The notes below the pieces were generated by a model. It was not told the DNA's origin and ran no database searches. It saw only the letters and a list, made by a program, of their open reading frames with translations. This document shows positions 33,980 through 43,303 of a stretch of 64,000 bases of DNA, piece by piece. The position numbers were made by a program, and so were the translations under genes. The DNA lies in contig CAVJWU010000003.1 in the NCBI GenBank assembly GCA_963653535.1, positions 28,191-92,190 on the forward strand, written 5' to 3'. Numbering within the stretch: the stretch's first letter is position 1; every line of letters begins with the position of its first letter. Origin of the DNA: UBA3210 sp963653535 (GTDB lineage Bacteria > Bacillota_I > Bacilli_A > RFN20 > CAG-449).

Positions 33980-36244
33980 TTAAATATTAAAAATTGCCTT
34001 AACTTTATTCTTTAAAGAAGTATATTCTTCTTCTGAAAGGAAACTTCCTCCACTTACTGCAGTAGTTAAAGAACCTGCTCCTAGGTTATTATATTCTTTA
34101 AATTGAACGGTGCTTTCAGTTGGTTTAACTGAACTCATAATTTCAAAACGAGCATTCTTTTTATCAGTTGTATCGCCATAAGCTTTCTTTGAAATAGATG
34201 CGTCCATATTACATTCAACATAACTAATAGTTGAATATTTATCCCATGGACGAGCTAATGAAGTAGTACCTTCGGTAACTAAAGCGTTACCTTCATTATC
34301 AACTTCACCTTTAATGTCACATTTTTCAAAGACAAAACCAAAGTTATTTCCGCTTAATGTTCCACCTGGTTTTGTAGTTGCAATATAACCATTATTAGTT
34401 TCGCTACCTCTATTTAAAGAAATAATGTCACAACTATTAAAATATGCATTAGCTTTTTCACCAAAGATATAATCAGTCATACCTTGAATTAAACATTCTT
34501 TATACATTTGATTACCGAGTCGAGCATATAAAGTGTCTTGATATCCTAAGAATTTACACTTAACAAAACTTGCATTATTATCACAAACTACAGCAACACC
34601 TTGTTTATTAGAATAAGTACAAGCATTATATTCATCCATTGAATTAAAATATGCATTCTTAAATGTTACGTTACTCGCTGAAAAATTATCTCCATGAATT
34701 GTTAACGTTGCTGAACCATATGTTGAAAATTTAGTTCCTCGAGCATCAGTAGTATCATTAATTGCCTTAAATTCAATGATAGATTCACCAGTTGAAGATC
34801 CTTCAAATAAAACATTTTTAGATTGAACATAAATTTTTTCATTATAGGTTCCTTCAGCAATCTCAATATGTTTAACTGATTCATCACTTAAAGAACTTGT
34901 TTTAATAAAATCTAACGCATTTTGAATACTTGAAAATCCCATCGCATCCTTAGAAGAAGAATTTTTAACAATTTGGCCATCCGTATATGCCTTGTTAACT
35001 ATAAAATAATAATGAGTATATAAAACATCAGTATCACTAGGAATAGTAGATGAATCGATAACTCTTACTTTATATGTGTATTGTAAATCATCTTTCTTAA
35101 CGACAACTTCTTTTTCTCCGTTAGTAGATGTTGAAGGAACATCAATTGAAGTAGGAGTAACTACTTTTCTTGTTTTTGAACTTATTCCTGTAAGCGTTAT
35201 CGCATCAGTAGAAATAGTATCATTTAGCTTATAAACTTTCGCTAATCTAGTTGCGTTTTTACTATCTGAACTCATTACAAAATCGCTTACTTCAATCGAA
35301 GTGATCTTTGAAACATTAACCGCGATTTTTTGTGCTGCATATTCCTTATATTTAACGTCAACAGTATAATTTCCTTCAGCATTAATATTTAATGTTGATT
35401 TATCGACGCTATAATCGGTAGATTTTAATTCAATTTTTGTGTCGTTATCAAATACTTTATAAACGTGTAAAGAAGATAAATCTAATTCTTCACCAATAAA
35501 TAAATTTTTATCAACTAAATCACTATCGACTCTAAAAGAAACTTCTTTCCCTTCTTTAACATCTTCTTTTAATCCAGCATAATACAAGTTATAACCATTA
35601 GATCCTCCAATAGTATATGTGCCTTTATTTAGGGCTAAATCGACGCTGAATAAGGCAGAACTACCTCCATTAGGCTTTGAATAAACTTCTTTTCCTTCAC
35701 TATCTAAAATAGTTAAAGTTCTTTCGCTAGTTCCACTAGGAGCGATTTGAAGAAGTAATCTAGCGTTATCTCCAGTTACCTTAACTTGTAAATATGTACC
35801 AATATTCTTTTGTTTTAAATTCTTTAATCGACCAGTAGAAGATACTTCAATTCCTTCTAGATTAAGAACAGATTTTCCACTTCCAGAATCATAAGTTACA
35901 CCATTACCAACAATTGAAAATGCTGAATTAATTTCGTAACTTGCCCCATTTAAGCTAGCAGAAGCTAAATCACCTGCAACAAATTCAGATGTTCTAGAAA
36001 CGACCTTATCTTCTGAAGAAGAACTAACGCTAGAAAAAGAACTAGAAGCGCTAATAGAACTTTGTGAACTAATTACTTCATCACTACTAGAAGAAGGACT
36101 TTGTGAGCTACTTACTTCACTACTAGAAGAAGAACTTTGTGACGAACTTGAACTAGAAGTTTGCGAAGAACTAGTCTTATTTCCGCAGGCAACAATACCT
36201 AATAAAAGTAATGTGAGAGAAAATACTTTTAAACCTTTTTTCAT
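33980..36244 (-). CDS. Pectin methylesterase (CE8) lipoprotein
   Basis: 754 residues from the ATG at 36244; a TTG 21 bases earlier contains the ribosome site and is rejected. The signal peptide ends in the lipobox GIVAC, so the protein is anchored outside the membrane. A serine-rich linker (~60 residues) follows, then a beta-sandwich-like region and an Ig-like domain (NINAEGNYTVDVKYKEY). The C-terminal ~310 residues are a CE8 pectinesterase with every hallmark: GTYNEK (~465), QGVAVVCD, QDTLY (~565, catalytic Asp), DYIFG (~590, catalytic Asp) and LARPW (~662, substrate Arg). It removes methyl groups from pectin, giving methanol and polygalacturonate. The promoter carries a consensus cre, so sugar repression is likely. 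Confidence 0.9.
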   Translation of the reverse strand: MKKGLKVFSLTLLLLGIVACGNKTSSSQTSSSSSSQSSSSSSEVSSSQSPSSSSDEVISSQSSISASSSFSSVSSSSEDKVVSRTSEFVAGDLASASLNGASYEINSAFSIVGNGVTYDSGSGKSVLNLEGIEVSSTGRLKNLKQKNIGTYLQVKVTGDNARLLLQIAPSGTSERTLTILDSEGKEVYSKPNGGSSALFSVDLALNKGTYTIGGSNGYNLYYAGLKEDVKEGKEVSFRVDSDLVDKNLFIGEELDLSSLHVYKVFDNDTKIELKSTDYSVDKSTLNINAEGNYTVDVKYKEYAAQKIAVNVSKITSIEVSDFVMSSDSKNATRLAKVYKLNDTISTDAITLTGISSKTRKVVTPTSIDVPSTSTNGEKEVVVKKDDLQYTYKVRVIDSSTIPSDTDVLYTHYYFIVNKAYTDGQIVKNSSSKDAMGFSSIQNALDFIKTSSLSDESVKHIEIAEGTYNEKIYVQSKNVLFEGSSTGESIIEFKAINDTTDARGTKFSTYGSATLTIHGDNFSASNVTFKNAYFNSMDEYNACTYSNKQGVAVVCDNNASFVKCKFLGYQDTLYARLGNQMYKECLIQGMTDYIFGEKANAYFNSCDIISLNRGSETNNGYIATTKPGGTLSGNNFGFVFEKCDIKGEVDNEGNALVTEGTTSLARPWDKYSTISYVECNMDASISKKAYGDTTDKKNARFEIMSSVKPTESTVQFKEYNNLGAGSLTTAVSGGSFLSEEEYTSLKNKVKAIFNI

Positions 36245-36280
36245 AATATAAATTTTTCCTTTCAATAGAATACATTATTT

Positions 36281-36310
36281 ACTATAACAAAGGTATGTAA
36301 GCGCTTGCAA
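36281..36310 (-). promoter_or_regulatory. Promoter of the pectin methylesterase gene
   Basis: Minus strand TTGCAA, 18-base spacer, TATAGT (17 to TTATAG). The -35 hexamer lies inside the cre operator. Confidence 0.6.
36295..36310. promoter_or_regulatory. Consensus cre operator (CcpA site) at the pectin methylesterase promoter
   Basis: ATGTAAGCGCTTGCAA fits the cre consensus WTGNAANCGNWWNCAW at every position. It covers the -35 region of the promoter, the placement expected for repression by CcpA or another LacI-family protein. Confidence 0.8.
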
Positions 36311-36350
36311 GAAAAAATAAATAAACTTGTATAAGCCTTAAAAAATATAC

Positions 36351-36412
36351 GAAAAAAAAGGATGAATTGAACTTAATCTTGTTTTAACAAGATTAAATCC
36401 AATTTTCATCCC
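36351..36412 (-). terminator. Long-stem terminator after engB
   Basis: Minus strand GGATGAAAATTGGATTTAAT (extended by CTTG) pairs with CAAGATTAAGTTCAATTCAT (extended by CC) into a stem of over 20 bp with small bulges and a TTAAAA loop, followed by TTTTTTTT. It starts directly after the stop codon. Confidence 0.9.
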
Positions 36413-36979
36413 TTAGAGACGAGAAGCAATTTCTTTTCTTAAATTTTCAATTAGTTTAGAATCCATACTAGAAACAAAGATATATTCCATATGGCCTAAT
36501 TGATTTTTCGCAATAGAAGAAATCTTAGCTTTTTCTTTTTGATTAAGTTTATCTACCTTCGTAAAAACAATTAATGTTTTTACATTAAATGATTCTAAAA
36601 ATTCATAAAAATCGAGATCTTCTTTAGATAATTCTCTTCTTGAATCAAGAAGCCATAAAACTAATTTTAAGCGTGAATTAGTTTTAAAATAACTATCCAT
36701 CATCTCATCAAAACCATCTTTTTGACCTGTTTTACGATATCCATAACCCGGTGCATCGACTAAATATAATTTCTTATCGACATTATAAAAATTTAATAAT
36801 TTCGTTTGGCCTGGATTTTTCGAGACAAAAGCTAGATTTTTATGATCTGTTAAAGCATTAATTAAGCTAGATTTACCAACATTAGATCGACCGACAAAGA
36901 TAATATGATCTAAATCATATAAAGAATCTTTATCGCTAGTTGCCGATTTAATAAATTTTGTATTTCGAAAATTAATCAT
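36413..36979 (-). CDS. engB: Ribosome biogenesis GTPase EngB (YsxC)
   Basis: 188 residues. GTPase motifs: GRSNVGKSSLIN (G1), PGQTK (G2 region), VDAPGYGY (G3), FTKVDKL (G4) and SSMDSK (G5). EngB helps assemble the large ribosomal subunit. It is 4 bases downstream of lon in the tig-lon-engB order common in Firmicutes, and the cluster ends with a long terminator. Confidence 0.95.
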   Translation of the reverse strand: MINFRNTKFIKSATSDKDSLYDLDHIIFVGRSNVGKSSLINALTDHKNLAFVSKNPGQTKLLNFYNVDKKLYLVDAPGYGYRKTGQKDGFDEMMDSYFKTNSRLKLVLWLLDSRRELSKEDLDFYEFLESFNVKTLIVFTKVDKLNQKEKAKISSIAKNQLGHMEYIFVSSMDSKLIENLRKEIASRL

Positions 36980-36983
36980 AAAT

Positions 36984-39311
36984 TTAGTCCGTTAATGCAA
37001 TCTTTAAAGCATCATCAACACAGTTCATTGTGACAATTTTTAAAGAATCTTTTACTTCATTTGGTAATTCAGTTATATCACGTGAATTGCCTTTTGGAAC
37101 AATAATAGTTTTAATTCCTGAACGTAAAGCCGCGAGAGATTTCTCTTTTAATCCTCCAATAGGAAGAGCTTGACCTCTTAAATTAACTTCGCCAGTCATC
37201 GCGACTAATGAAGAAACTTTTCTATTTGTTAAACAAGAAATAATACAAGTAGTTAAAGCAATACCAGCTGAAGGACCATCTTTTGGTACCGCACCTTCAG
37301 GAACATGAATATGAAGAGTATGTTTTTCAAAGAAAGTAGGATCAATTCCATATTTTTTTGCGTTGCTCTTAACATAGTCTAATGCAATAGATGCTGATTC
37401 TTTCATGACATTACCTAAGTTACCAGTTAAGACTAGTCCTGCATTACCTTCAAAATAATTTGCTTCAATAGGTAAGATATCTCCACCAAATTCAGTATAA
37501 GCTAAGCCAGTAACAACTCCGACTTGGTTATTATTTTCTTTTTTAGAATATTCATATTTAATAACGCCTAAATATTCTTCAACTTTCTTAATATCAATCT
37601 TAACTTTACGTTTTCTTGGATGAGAAATAAGTTCAACTACTGCTTTTCTACAAATTGCTGAAATATCTCTTTCAAGTTCTCTAACACCAGCTTCTCTAGT
37701 ATAGAAATTGATAATATATTTGATGGCTTCATCTTCAAATTCGATTTGACCTTCTTTAAGGCCATTAGCCAATCTTTCTTTTTCAATGAGATGAGTTTTT
37801 ACAATATTGAGTTTTTCAAATTCTGTATAAGAATTTAATTCAATTAATTCTAATCTATCTCTTAAAGGTGCAGGAATGTTTTGTAAGTAATTCGCGGTAC
37901 AAATGAATAAAACATTACTTAAATCATAGGTCTCTTCTAAGTAGTTATCTTGGAATACTGAATTTTGTTCAGGATCAAGAATTTCAAGTAACGCAGAAGC
38001 AGGATCTCCTTTATTTGAAGAAGCCATTTTATCGATTTCATCAAGTAAGAAAACTGGATTACACGTTCCACTTGCTTTAATACCTTTAATAATCTTACCA
38101 GGCATTGCACCGACATAAGTTCTTCTATGGCCTCTTAATTCTGCTTCATCATATAATCCACCTAAACTTGCTTTAGTGAAATTTCTTCCTAAAGCGCGAG
38201 CGATTGATTTAGCTAAAGAAGTTTTACCAACTCCTGGAGGACCATATAAACAAATAATTGGAGCTTTTAAAGAATTAGTGACCTTTTTAACTGCGATATA
38301 TTCGATGATTCTTTCTTTAACTTTTTCTAGTCCGTAATGATCTTCATCAAGAACTCTTTTTGCGTTATCTAAATCATCATTATCAACTGTTTTATTAGTC
38401 CAAGGCATATCAACAAGTAAATCTAAATAAGATTTTTCCATTGAATATTCTAAAGAAGCAGTAGGAAGTTGTTTAAATTTCTTTAACGATTTCTTAATTG
38501 CTTTTTTAATTCTTTCAGGATAAGCGTCCGAATCAATCTTTTTTAAGATTGCTTCTTCTTCACTTTCTTCATCTTCACCGATTACTTCGTTAAGTTCATC
38601 TTGAGTAGCTTTTAATTTTTCTCTTAAAATGTATTCTTTTTGTTGTTTTTCAGTCTTTTCTCTTACTCTTTCATTAATTTTTGTTTCAACATCATCAACT
38701 TGTTGAATTTCAGAAATTACTTCTTCAATTATTTGTAAACGAGAAATTAAATCATCGAGTTCAAGAATATGTTGTTTTTCTTCAAGGGCAAATGGGAAGA
38801 AGAATGCAAGTTGATTACATAAATTTTCCGCGGTTATACCTTTTTGAAGACGATTAATAAGGGAAGGTGGTAATGAAGTCGCACCTAATGATTGAAGTTC
38901 ATTAATAATACGATCAACATATTGTTTTTCTTCTTCTTGATTTTTGCTATAGATAGTTCCTAATGCATCAAAATCACATAAGTAAGGTTCTTCTTCTCCT
39001 TTAGAAAAATTAACATCTTTAATTTTTACTCTAGAAATAGATGATAATTTTACTTTGAAAAGACCTTTAGATTCTCTAACAGATAATACATTACATAAAG
39101 TACCAACTTCATAAATGTTATCTATCTTAACTTCTTCATCATTAGGATTTTTTTGGGAGACTAAAATAATTTTTCCTTCGTTATCACTTAATGCTTTATT
39201 GACAGCATTTATGGAAAAAACTCGACCTACGTCAAGCGTGGTCGAGCATCCAGGATATAAAATAGCACCACGAGTAATAAGTAAAGGAATTAACTCTTTT
39301 TCTTCTGGCAT
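36984..39311 (-). CDS. lon: ATP-dependent protease Lon
   Basis: 775 residues, full length. An N-terminal substrate-binding domain (~1-200) and a coiled-coil stretch precede the AAA+ module with Walker A GPPGVGKTSLAKS and Walker B VFLLDEIDK. The C-terminal protease domain has the catalytic serine in KDGPSAGIAL and the partner lysine in GLKEKSLAALRSG. Lon is a cytoplasmic hexamer that degrades misfolded and regulatory proteins. It follows tig by 23 bases and precedes engB by 4. Confidence 0.97.
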   Translation of the reverse strand: MPEEKELIPLLITRGAILYPGCSTTLDVGRVFSINAVNKALSDNEGKIILVSQKNPNDEEVKIDNIYEVGTLCNVLSVRESKGLFKVKLSSISRVKIKDVNFSKGEEEPYLCDFDALGTIYSKNQEEEKQYVDRIINELQSLGATSLPPSLINRLQKGITAENLCNQLAFFFPFALEEKQHILELDDLISRLQIIEEVISEIQQVDDVETKINERVREKTEKQQKEYILREKLKATQDELNEVIGEDEESEEEAILKKIDSDAYPERIKKAIKKSLKKFKQLPTASLEYSMEKSYLDLLVDMPWTNKTVDNDDLDNAKRVLDEDHYGLEKVKERIIEYIAVKKVTNSLKAPIICLYGPPGVGKTSLAKSIARALGRNFTKASLGGLYDEAELRGHRRTYVGAMPGKIIKGIKASGTCNPVFLLDEIDKMASSNKGDPASALLEILDPEQNSVFQDNYLEETYDLSNVLFICTANYLQNIPAPLRDRLELIELNSYTEFEKLNIVKTHLIEKERLANGLKEGQIEFEDEAIKYIINFYTREAGVRELERDISAICRKAVVELISHPRKRKVKIDIKKVEEYLGVIKYEYSKKENNNQVGVVTGLAYTEFGGDILPIEANYFEGNAGLVLTGNLGNVMKESASIALDYVKSNAKKYGIDPTFFEKHTLHIHVPEGAVPKDGPSAGIALTTCIISCLTNRKVSSLVAMTGEVNLRGQALPIGGLKEKSLAALRSGIKTIIVPKGNSRDITELPNEVKDSLKIVTMNCVDDALKIALTD

Positions 39312-39334
39312 ATTTACCTCCTATATAATTTTAA

Positions 39335-40768
39335 TTATTCAGCGTCTTTTTTAGTTGCTTTTTTTGTTGTTGAAGTCTTTTTTGTTGTAGTTTTCTTTGC
39401 TGCAGGTTTCTTTTCTTCACTAGAATCTTTCTTTGTTGTAGTTTTCTTAGTTGTAGTTTTCTTTGCTGCAGGTTTTTCTTCAGTTACTTCGCTAACTTTA
39501 TTATTTTCATACATAAAGTCTGTGAATAATTTATTTCTTAATTGTTTTACAAGTCCGTCTTTATTTGATTCTAAAGCACTCTTAACTTGAGCAACTTCCA
39601 TGCCGTATAATTTAGCAATACGAGCATATTCTTCTTCTAATTTTGCTTCTGTAACTTGTAAATTTTCATCAACGATAATCTTTTCAATGACTAACATTGA
39701 TTTTAAATTCTTACTTGCTTCTTCTTTTCTACGAGCATCTAATTCTTCTTCTTTTAAGCCATTAATTGCAACATAATCAGCATAAGTTAAACCAGCTTCT
39801 TCAACTTGTTTCTTGATTTGATCAAGTTGAGCATTAGCTTCTTCTTCAATCATGCTTGAAGGGATTTTAACTGTTGCGTTACTAACTGCTGTATTAACAA
39901 TTTTTTCAAGTTGAGCATTTAAAGCTTCTTGATTCTTTTGAGCAGTTACTTGGTTTTTAGCGTATGCTTTTAATGATTTTTCGTCTTTAACAGATTCAAT
40001 ACCTAAATCTTCAAAGAATGTTTCATCTAATGATGGGATAACTTTTTCTTTAACATCTTGGCAAGTTACTTCGAATGTTGCTTTCTTGCCCTTTAATGAT
40101 TCGACATAATTTTCTGGGAAAGTAACTTCGATTGATCTCTTTTCATTAGCTTTAATGCCAACTAATTGATCTTCGAATCCAGGGATAAATGAGTTAGAAC
40201 CAAGTTCTAATTCATAACCGTTTGCAGAACCGCCGTCAAATTTTTCACCATCGACATAACCGACAAAGTCAATAATGACTGAATCATGAAGTTTTGCTGC
40301 ACCTTCTTTAACTTGCATAATTGCGTGTTGTGCTTTTAAATTGTCAATATAAGCATTGACATCTTTTGCTGCAACTTTTACTTCATCACAAGCGATGTTT
40401 AAGCCTTTGTATTGACCTAATGTAATTTCAGGAACTAAATCAAAAACTACATCAAAATCTGCTTCAACTTCAGATAATTTATTTACATTGATTTTTGGTT
40501 GTGAATAAACATAGAATTTATTTTCTTGAATTGCTTCACCATATGCCTTATTTGCGAAATCAATAATAGCATCATTATAGATATTTGCCATATTGACTCT
40601 TGCTTTAATCATATTTGCAGGAGCTTTGCCAGGACGGAATCCTTTGATTACAACCTTGCTTGCTTCTTTGTTATATAATTTATTGCATAATTTTTTCCAT
40701 TCATCGCCGTTAACAGTTACATTAACAACAACTTCAAGATTATCTTTTCTTTCGACCTTTTTTTCCAT
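39335..40768 (-). CDS. tig: Trigger factor with a basic repeat tail
   Basis: 477 residues. The N-terminal ribosome-binding domain has the signature KGFRPGKAP (the GFRxGKxP loop). The FKBP-like isomerase domain spans about 150-235 (DSVIIDFVGYVDGEKFDGG) and the helical C-terminal chaperone domain continues to ~430. Beyond the usual end there is a ~48-residue low-complexity tail built of PAAKKTTTKK-type units, strongly positive. Trigger factor folds nascent chains at the ribosome exit; the tail could add contact to rRNA (inference). First gene of the tig-lon-engB cluster. Confidence 0.95.
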   Translation of the reverse strand: MEKKVERKDNLEVVVNVTVNGDEWKKLCNKLYNKEASKVVIKGFRPGKAPANMIKARVNMANIYNDAIIDFANKAYGEAIQENKFYVYSQPKINVNKLSEVEADFDVVFDLVPEITLGQYKGLNIACDEVKVAAKDVNAYIDNLKAQHAIMQVKEGAAKLHDSVIIDFVGYVDGEKFDGGSANGYELELGSNSFIPGFEDQLVGIKANEKRSIEVTFPENYVESLKGKKATFEVTCQDVKEKVIPSLDETFFEDLGIESVKDEKSLKAYAKNQVTAQKNQEALNAQLEKIVNTAVSNATVKIPSSMIEEEANAQLDQIKKQVEEAGLTYADYVAINGLKEEELDARRKEEASKNLKSMLVIEKIIVDENLQVTEAKLEEEYARIAKLYGMEVAQVKSALESNKDGLVKQLRNKLFTDFMYENNKVSEVTEEKPAAKKTTTKKTTTKKDSSEEKKPAAKKTTTKKTSTTKKATKKDAE

Positions 40769-40804
40769 ATTGATATATAATCCTCCTAAAGCGTCAACGA
40801 AAAT

Positions 40805-40833
40805 ATTATATCGAAAAAATATTTCATTGACAA
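40805..40833 (-). promoter_or_regulatory. Promoter of the tig-lon-engB cluster
   Basis: Minus strand TTGTCA, 17-base spacer, TATAAT: a near-consensus sigma-A promoter, with AGGAGG further downstream before the tig ATG. Confidence 0.8.
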
Positions 40834-40883
40834 TAATATTATTTATAATATTAAAGAAATTAACTTCTAATTAACTAAACAAG

Positions 40884-40909
40884 AAAAAAAGGAATAGTTT
40901 CCTACTCCT
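40884..40909 (-). terminator. Terminator overlapping the stop of the second diguanylate cyclase gene
   Basis: Minus strand AGGAGTAG-GAAA-CTATTCCT is an 8-bp hairpin (one G-U) followed by TTTTTTC. The TAG stop lies in the left arm, as at lepA. Confidence 0.85.
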
Positions 40910-42059
40910 AAATAATATAATGATTTCCTTCATATGTTTTAGCAACATATAATTTTTTATCTGCATCTTGATACATTTCATCAAATGTTATGTCATTTTG
41001 TCCATTGTAATAAGATATTCCAATGGAAATTTTAATACGATAAGAATAATCGCTCGAAAGTCTAATGTCATTAATGTCATTAAAAATGTTTTCCACCGCG
41101 CTTTTAGTTTCTTCTAAAGAATGAACATTTGGTGAAAACATCGCAAATTCATCTCCACCTAAACGCATAACAACGCAGTTAGAATATAAATCTTCTTTAA
41201 ATACTTCAGACACTTTAATAATTGCTTCATCACCGATAGAATGACCATACGTATCATTTATATGTTTAAATTCATCAATATCAACAAGAGCAAAAGCTCC
41301 TGAAACATGATTTTTTAATAATTCTTCAATATTTTCTTCTCCTGCTCTTCTATTTAATAAAGTAGATAAGCCATCTATTTGACTAATTTTAGTTTCTTTC
41401 TTAAGAAAATAATTAATCGATTGATTTTGTAAGGCGAACATAAAGAATATCGCTGAATATACTAAAGACAAAGTTAGTAAAGTATGAATCGAAGTTAAAA
41501 TATCAATAAGAGCTGAAAGAATAATAAATAAACAAGCAAAAATTACTAAAGCAATATTAAAATCACAATGAGAATTTGTATTGATATAGAGTAAATAGCC
41601 AAATTCAATAACATAGAAAAATAGTACTATATAAGATATAAAGAATAATGGTCCTCGACATAAATTATTCTCATTATCAAAGTAAAATACCCAATTAGTA
41701 AAATAAGAAAATTGTTCACTAATTACGAGTAAAACAAAAGGGATTACATCATATTTATTTAAAAAATCTTTAGTTGAAAGATTATTTCTAATTAATAACA
41801 TGAAAGGAAAAATTAAACAAGGTCTAAGAATATAATTGAAGTTTAAGAAGAATATTCTCCAAGTCGACACATAATTTAAAGAAGAAAAATAAACTTCTAA
41901 ATTATTTAATGCAATTAAAATTGTTTCTAAAACTAACAAGGTAATAAAATAATTTTTAATTTTATTTGATATAGCTTTAGAAGTAATTAAAATCATCACT
42001 TGGAAAATTAACGCCATTAATGGAGCGAAATTTTGTTGCATAAATTGATCAATAGTCAT
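40908..42059 (-). CDS. Membrane diguanylate cyclase (GGDEF), copy 2
   Basis: 383 residues. The N-terminal ~210 residues hold about seven hydrophobic helices. The GGDEF domain follows: DGLSTLLNRR, FALVDIDEFKHINDTYGHSIGDEAI and the active-site RLGGDEFAMFS (~300). The residues five before GGDEF are not RxxD, so the usual product-inhibition site is missing. It should make cyclic di-GMP from GTP, with the membrane part as sensor. It is a paralogue of the gene directly upstream (same length and layout), 14 bases away in one operon. Confidence 0.88.
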   Translation of the reverse strand: MTIDQFMQQNFAPLMALIFQVMILITSKAISNKIKNYFITLLVLETILIALNNLEVYFSSLNYVSTWRIFFLNFNYILRPCLIFPFMLLIRNNLSTKDFLNKYDVIPFVLLVISEQFSYFTNWVFYFDNENNLCRGPLFFISYIVLFFYVIEFGYLLYINTNSHCDFNIALVIFACLFIILSALIDILTSIHTLLTLSLVYSAIFFMFALQNQSINYFLKKETKISQIDGLSTLLNRRAGEENIEELLKNHVSGAFALVDIDEFKHINDTYGHSIGDEAIIKVSEVFKEDLYSNCVVMRLGGDEFAMFSPNVHSLEETKSAVENIFNDINDIRLSSDYSYRIKISIGISYYNGQNDITFDEMYQDADKKLYVAKTYEGNHYII

Positions 42060-42073
42060 AAATTAAAATCCTA

Positions 42074-43225
42074 TTAAGCTATATATGAATTGCCATCATA
42101 TGTTTTTGCAACATATAATTTTTGATCTGCTTTACGATATAATTCATCAAAATTAGTGATGTAAGATCCATCGTAAAAACAAATGCCAATCGAAGCATGA
42201 ATATGATAAGTTGGATCCGCGGATAATCGCACATTATCTAATTCTAGTAACATCTTTTCAATGATGACACTTATATCATCATAATTATGGAAGTTAGGTG
42301 TCCAGACTGCAAATTCATCGCCACCTAGTCTCATACCGATAGAATCTTTAGAAATAAAATCACTAATAATTTCAGAAACTTTAATAATCGCTTCATCTCC
42401 AACGCTATGCCCATAACTATCATTAATATTTTTAAAAGCATCAATATCTACAATACAGAATGCTCCACTTTGTTTCATTTCGAGAATTTCGTTAATAACT
42501 TTTTCACCAGAAGAACGATTTAATAAACCTGATAAACCATCAATTCTACTTAATTTAGTAAGTTTATCAACCATATTTGTAAGCGCGGTTGATTGTAAGG
42601 CAAACATATAAAATACAGTTGAATAAACTAAAGCATTAATACCTAATCCTTTAACATCCATAATAGATTCTAGAATCATGCTAAGAGAAATATAAAGAAC
42701 TTCAATTAAAATTAATAAAAAATTAAATTTTGTTTTAAGAAAATTATACTTAATTATTAAATAGATTAATTCAGCGACATAAAATAAAGTAACTATTTGA
42801 GAAGTGTATCCAAGTGGTCCACGAACAAAATGATTATCATTTGTAAAATAATAAACCCAATTAGTAAAATATGAAAATTGATAAAGAATGATTACAAATG
42901 TAATAGGAATTAAATCAAAATATTGTAATTTATCTTTTTTTACTGTATTTATTCTAACTAATGCAATAAAAGGATAGACAAGCAACGGACGAATAATATA
43001 ACCTGCATTTGATAAAACATATCTCCATATACTTAAATATTCTAGATTACCTAAGTAATCTTCAATATCATAAGTAACAAGTTCTAAAATTTCTAAAACG
43101 ACAATTGCAAGAAACATTTGCTTATCCTTTTTAGAAAAATGGGTAGTCGTACATAAAATGATAATTTGGAATATAATTCCGATAATAGGAGCAAAATTAT
43201 ATTCTAAAAAAGATTCGAAAGTCAT
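42074..43225 (-). CDS. Membrane diguanylate cyclase (GGDEF), copy 1
   Basis: 383 residues, with the same plan as its neighbour: about seven N-terminal membrane helices and a C-terminal GGDEF domain (DGLSGLLNRSSGEK, FCIVDIDAFKNINDSYGHSVGDEAI, RLGGDEFAVWT near 300). The inhibitory RxxD is again absent. Several membrane-part segments are shared with copy 2 (YQFSYFTNWVYYF; VRGPLGY versus CRGPLFF), so the pair arose by tandem duplication of the whole gene. Both active-site motifs look intact. Confidence 0.88.
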   Translation of the reverse strand: MTFESFLEYNFAPIIGIIFQIIILCTTTHFSKKDKQMFLAIVVLEILELVTYDIEDYLGNLEYLSIWRYVLSNAGYIIRPLLVYPFIALVRINTVKKDKLQYFDLIPITFVIILYQFSYFTNWVYYFTNDNHFVRGPLGYTSQIVTLFYVAELIYLIIKYNFLKTKFNFLLILIEVLYISLSMILESIMDVKGLGINALVYSTVFYMFALQSTALTNMVDKLTKLSRIDGLSGLLNRSSGEKVINEILEMKQSGAFCIVDIDAFKNINDSYGHSVGDEAIIKVSEIISDFISKDSIGMRLGGDEFAVWTPNFHNYDDISVIIEKMLLELDNVRLSADPTYHIHASIGICFYDGSYITNFDELYRKADQKLYVAKTYDGNSYIA

Positions 43226-43249
43226 AAAATAAACTCCTTATTTAATATT

Positions 43250-43278
43250 ATTTTACAATTAAAGTGATATCTTTTCAA
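43250..43278 (-). promoter_or_regulatory. Promoter of the diguanylate cyclase pair
   Basis: Minus strand TTGAAA, 17-base spacer, TAAAAT, ending 25 bases before the ATG at 43225. Confidence 0.65.
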
Positions 43279-43303
43279 GAAGGCTAAATATTAATTAACC
43301 CTT

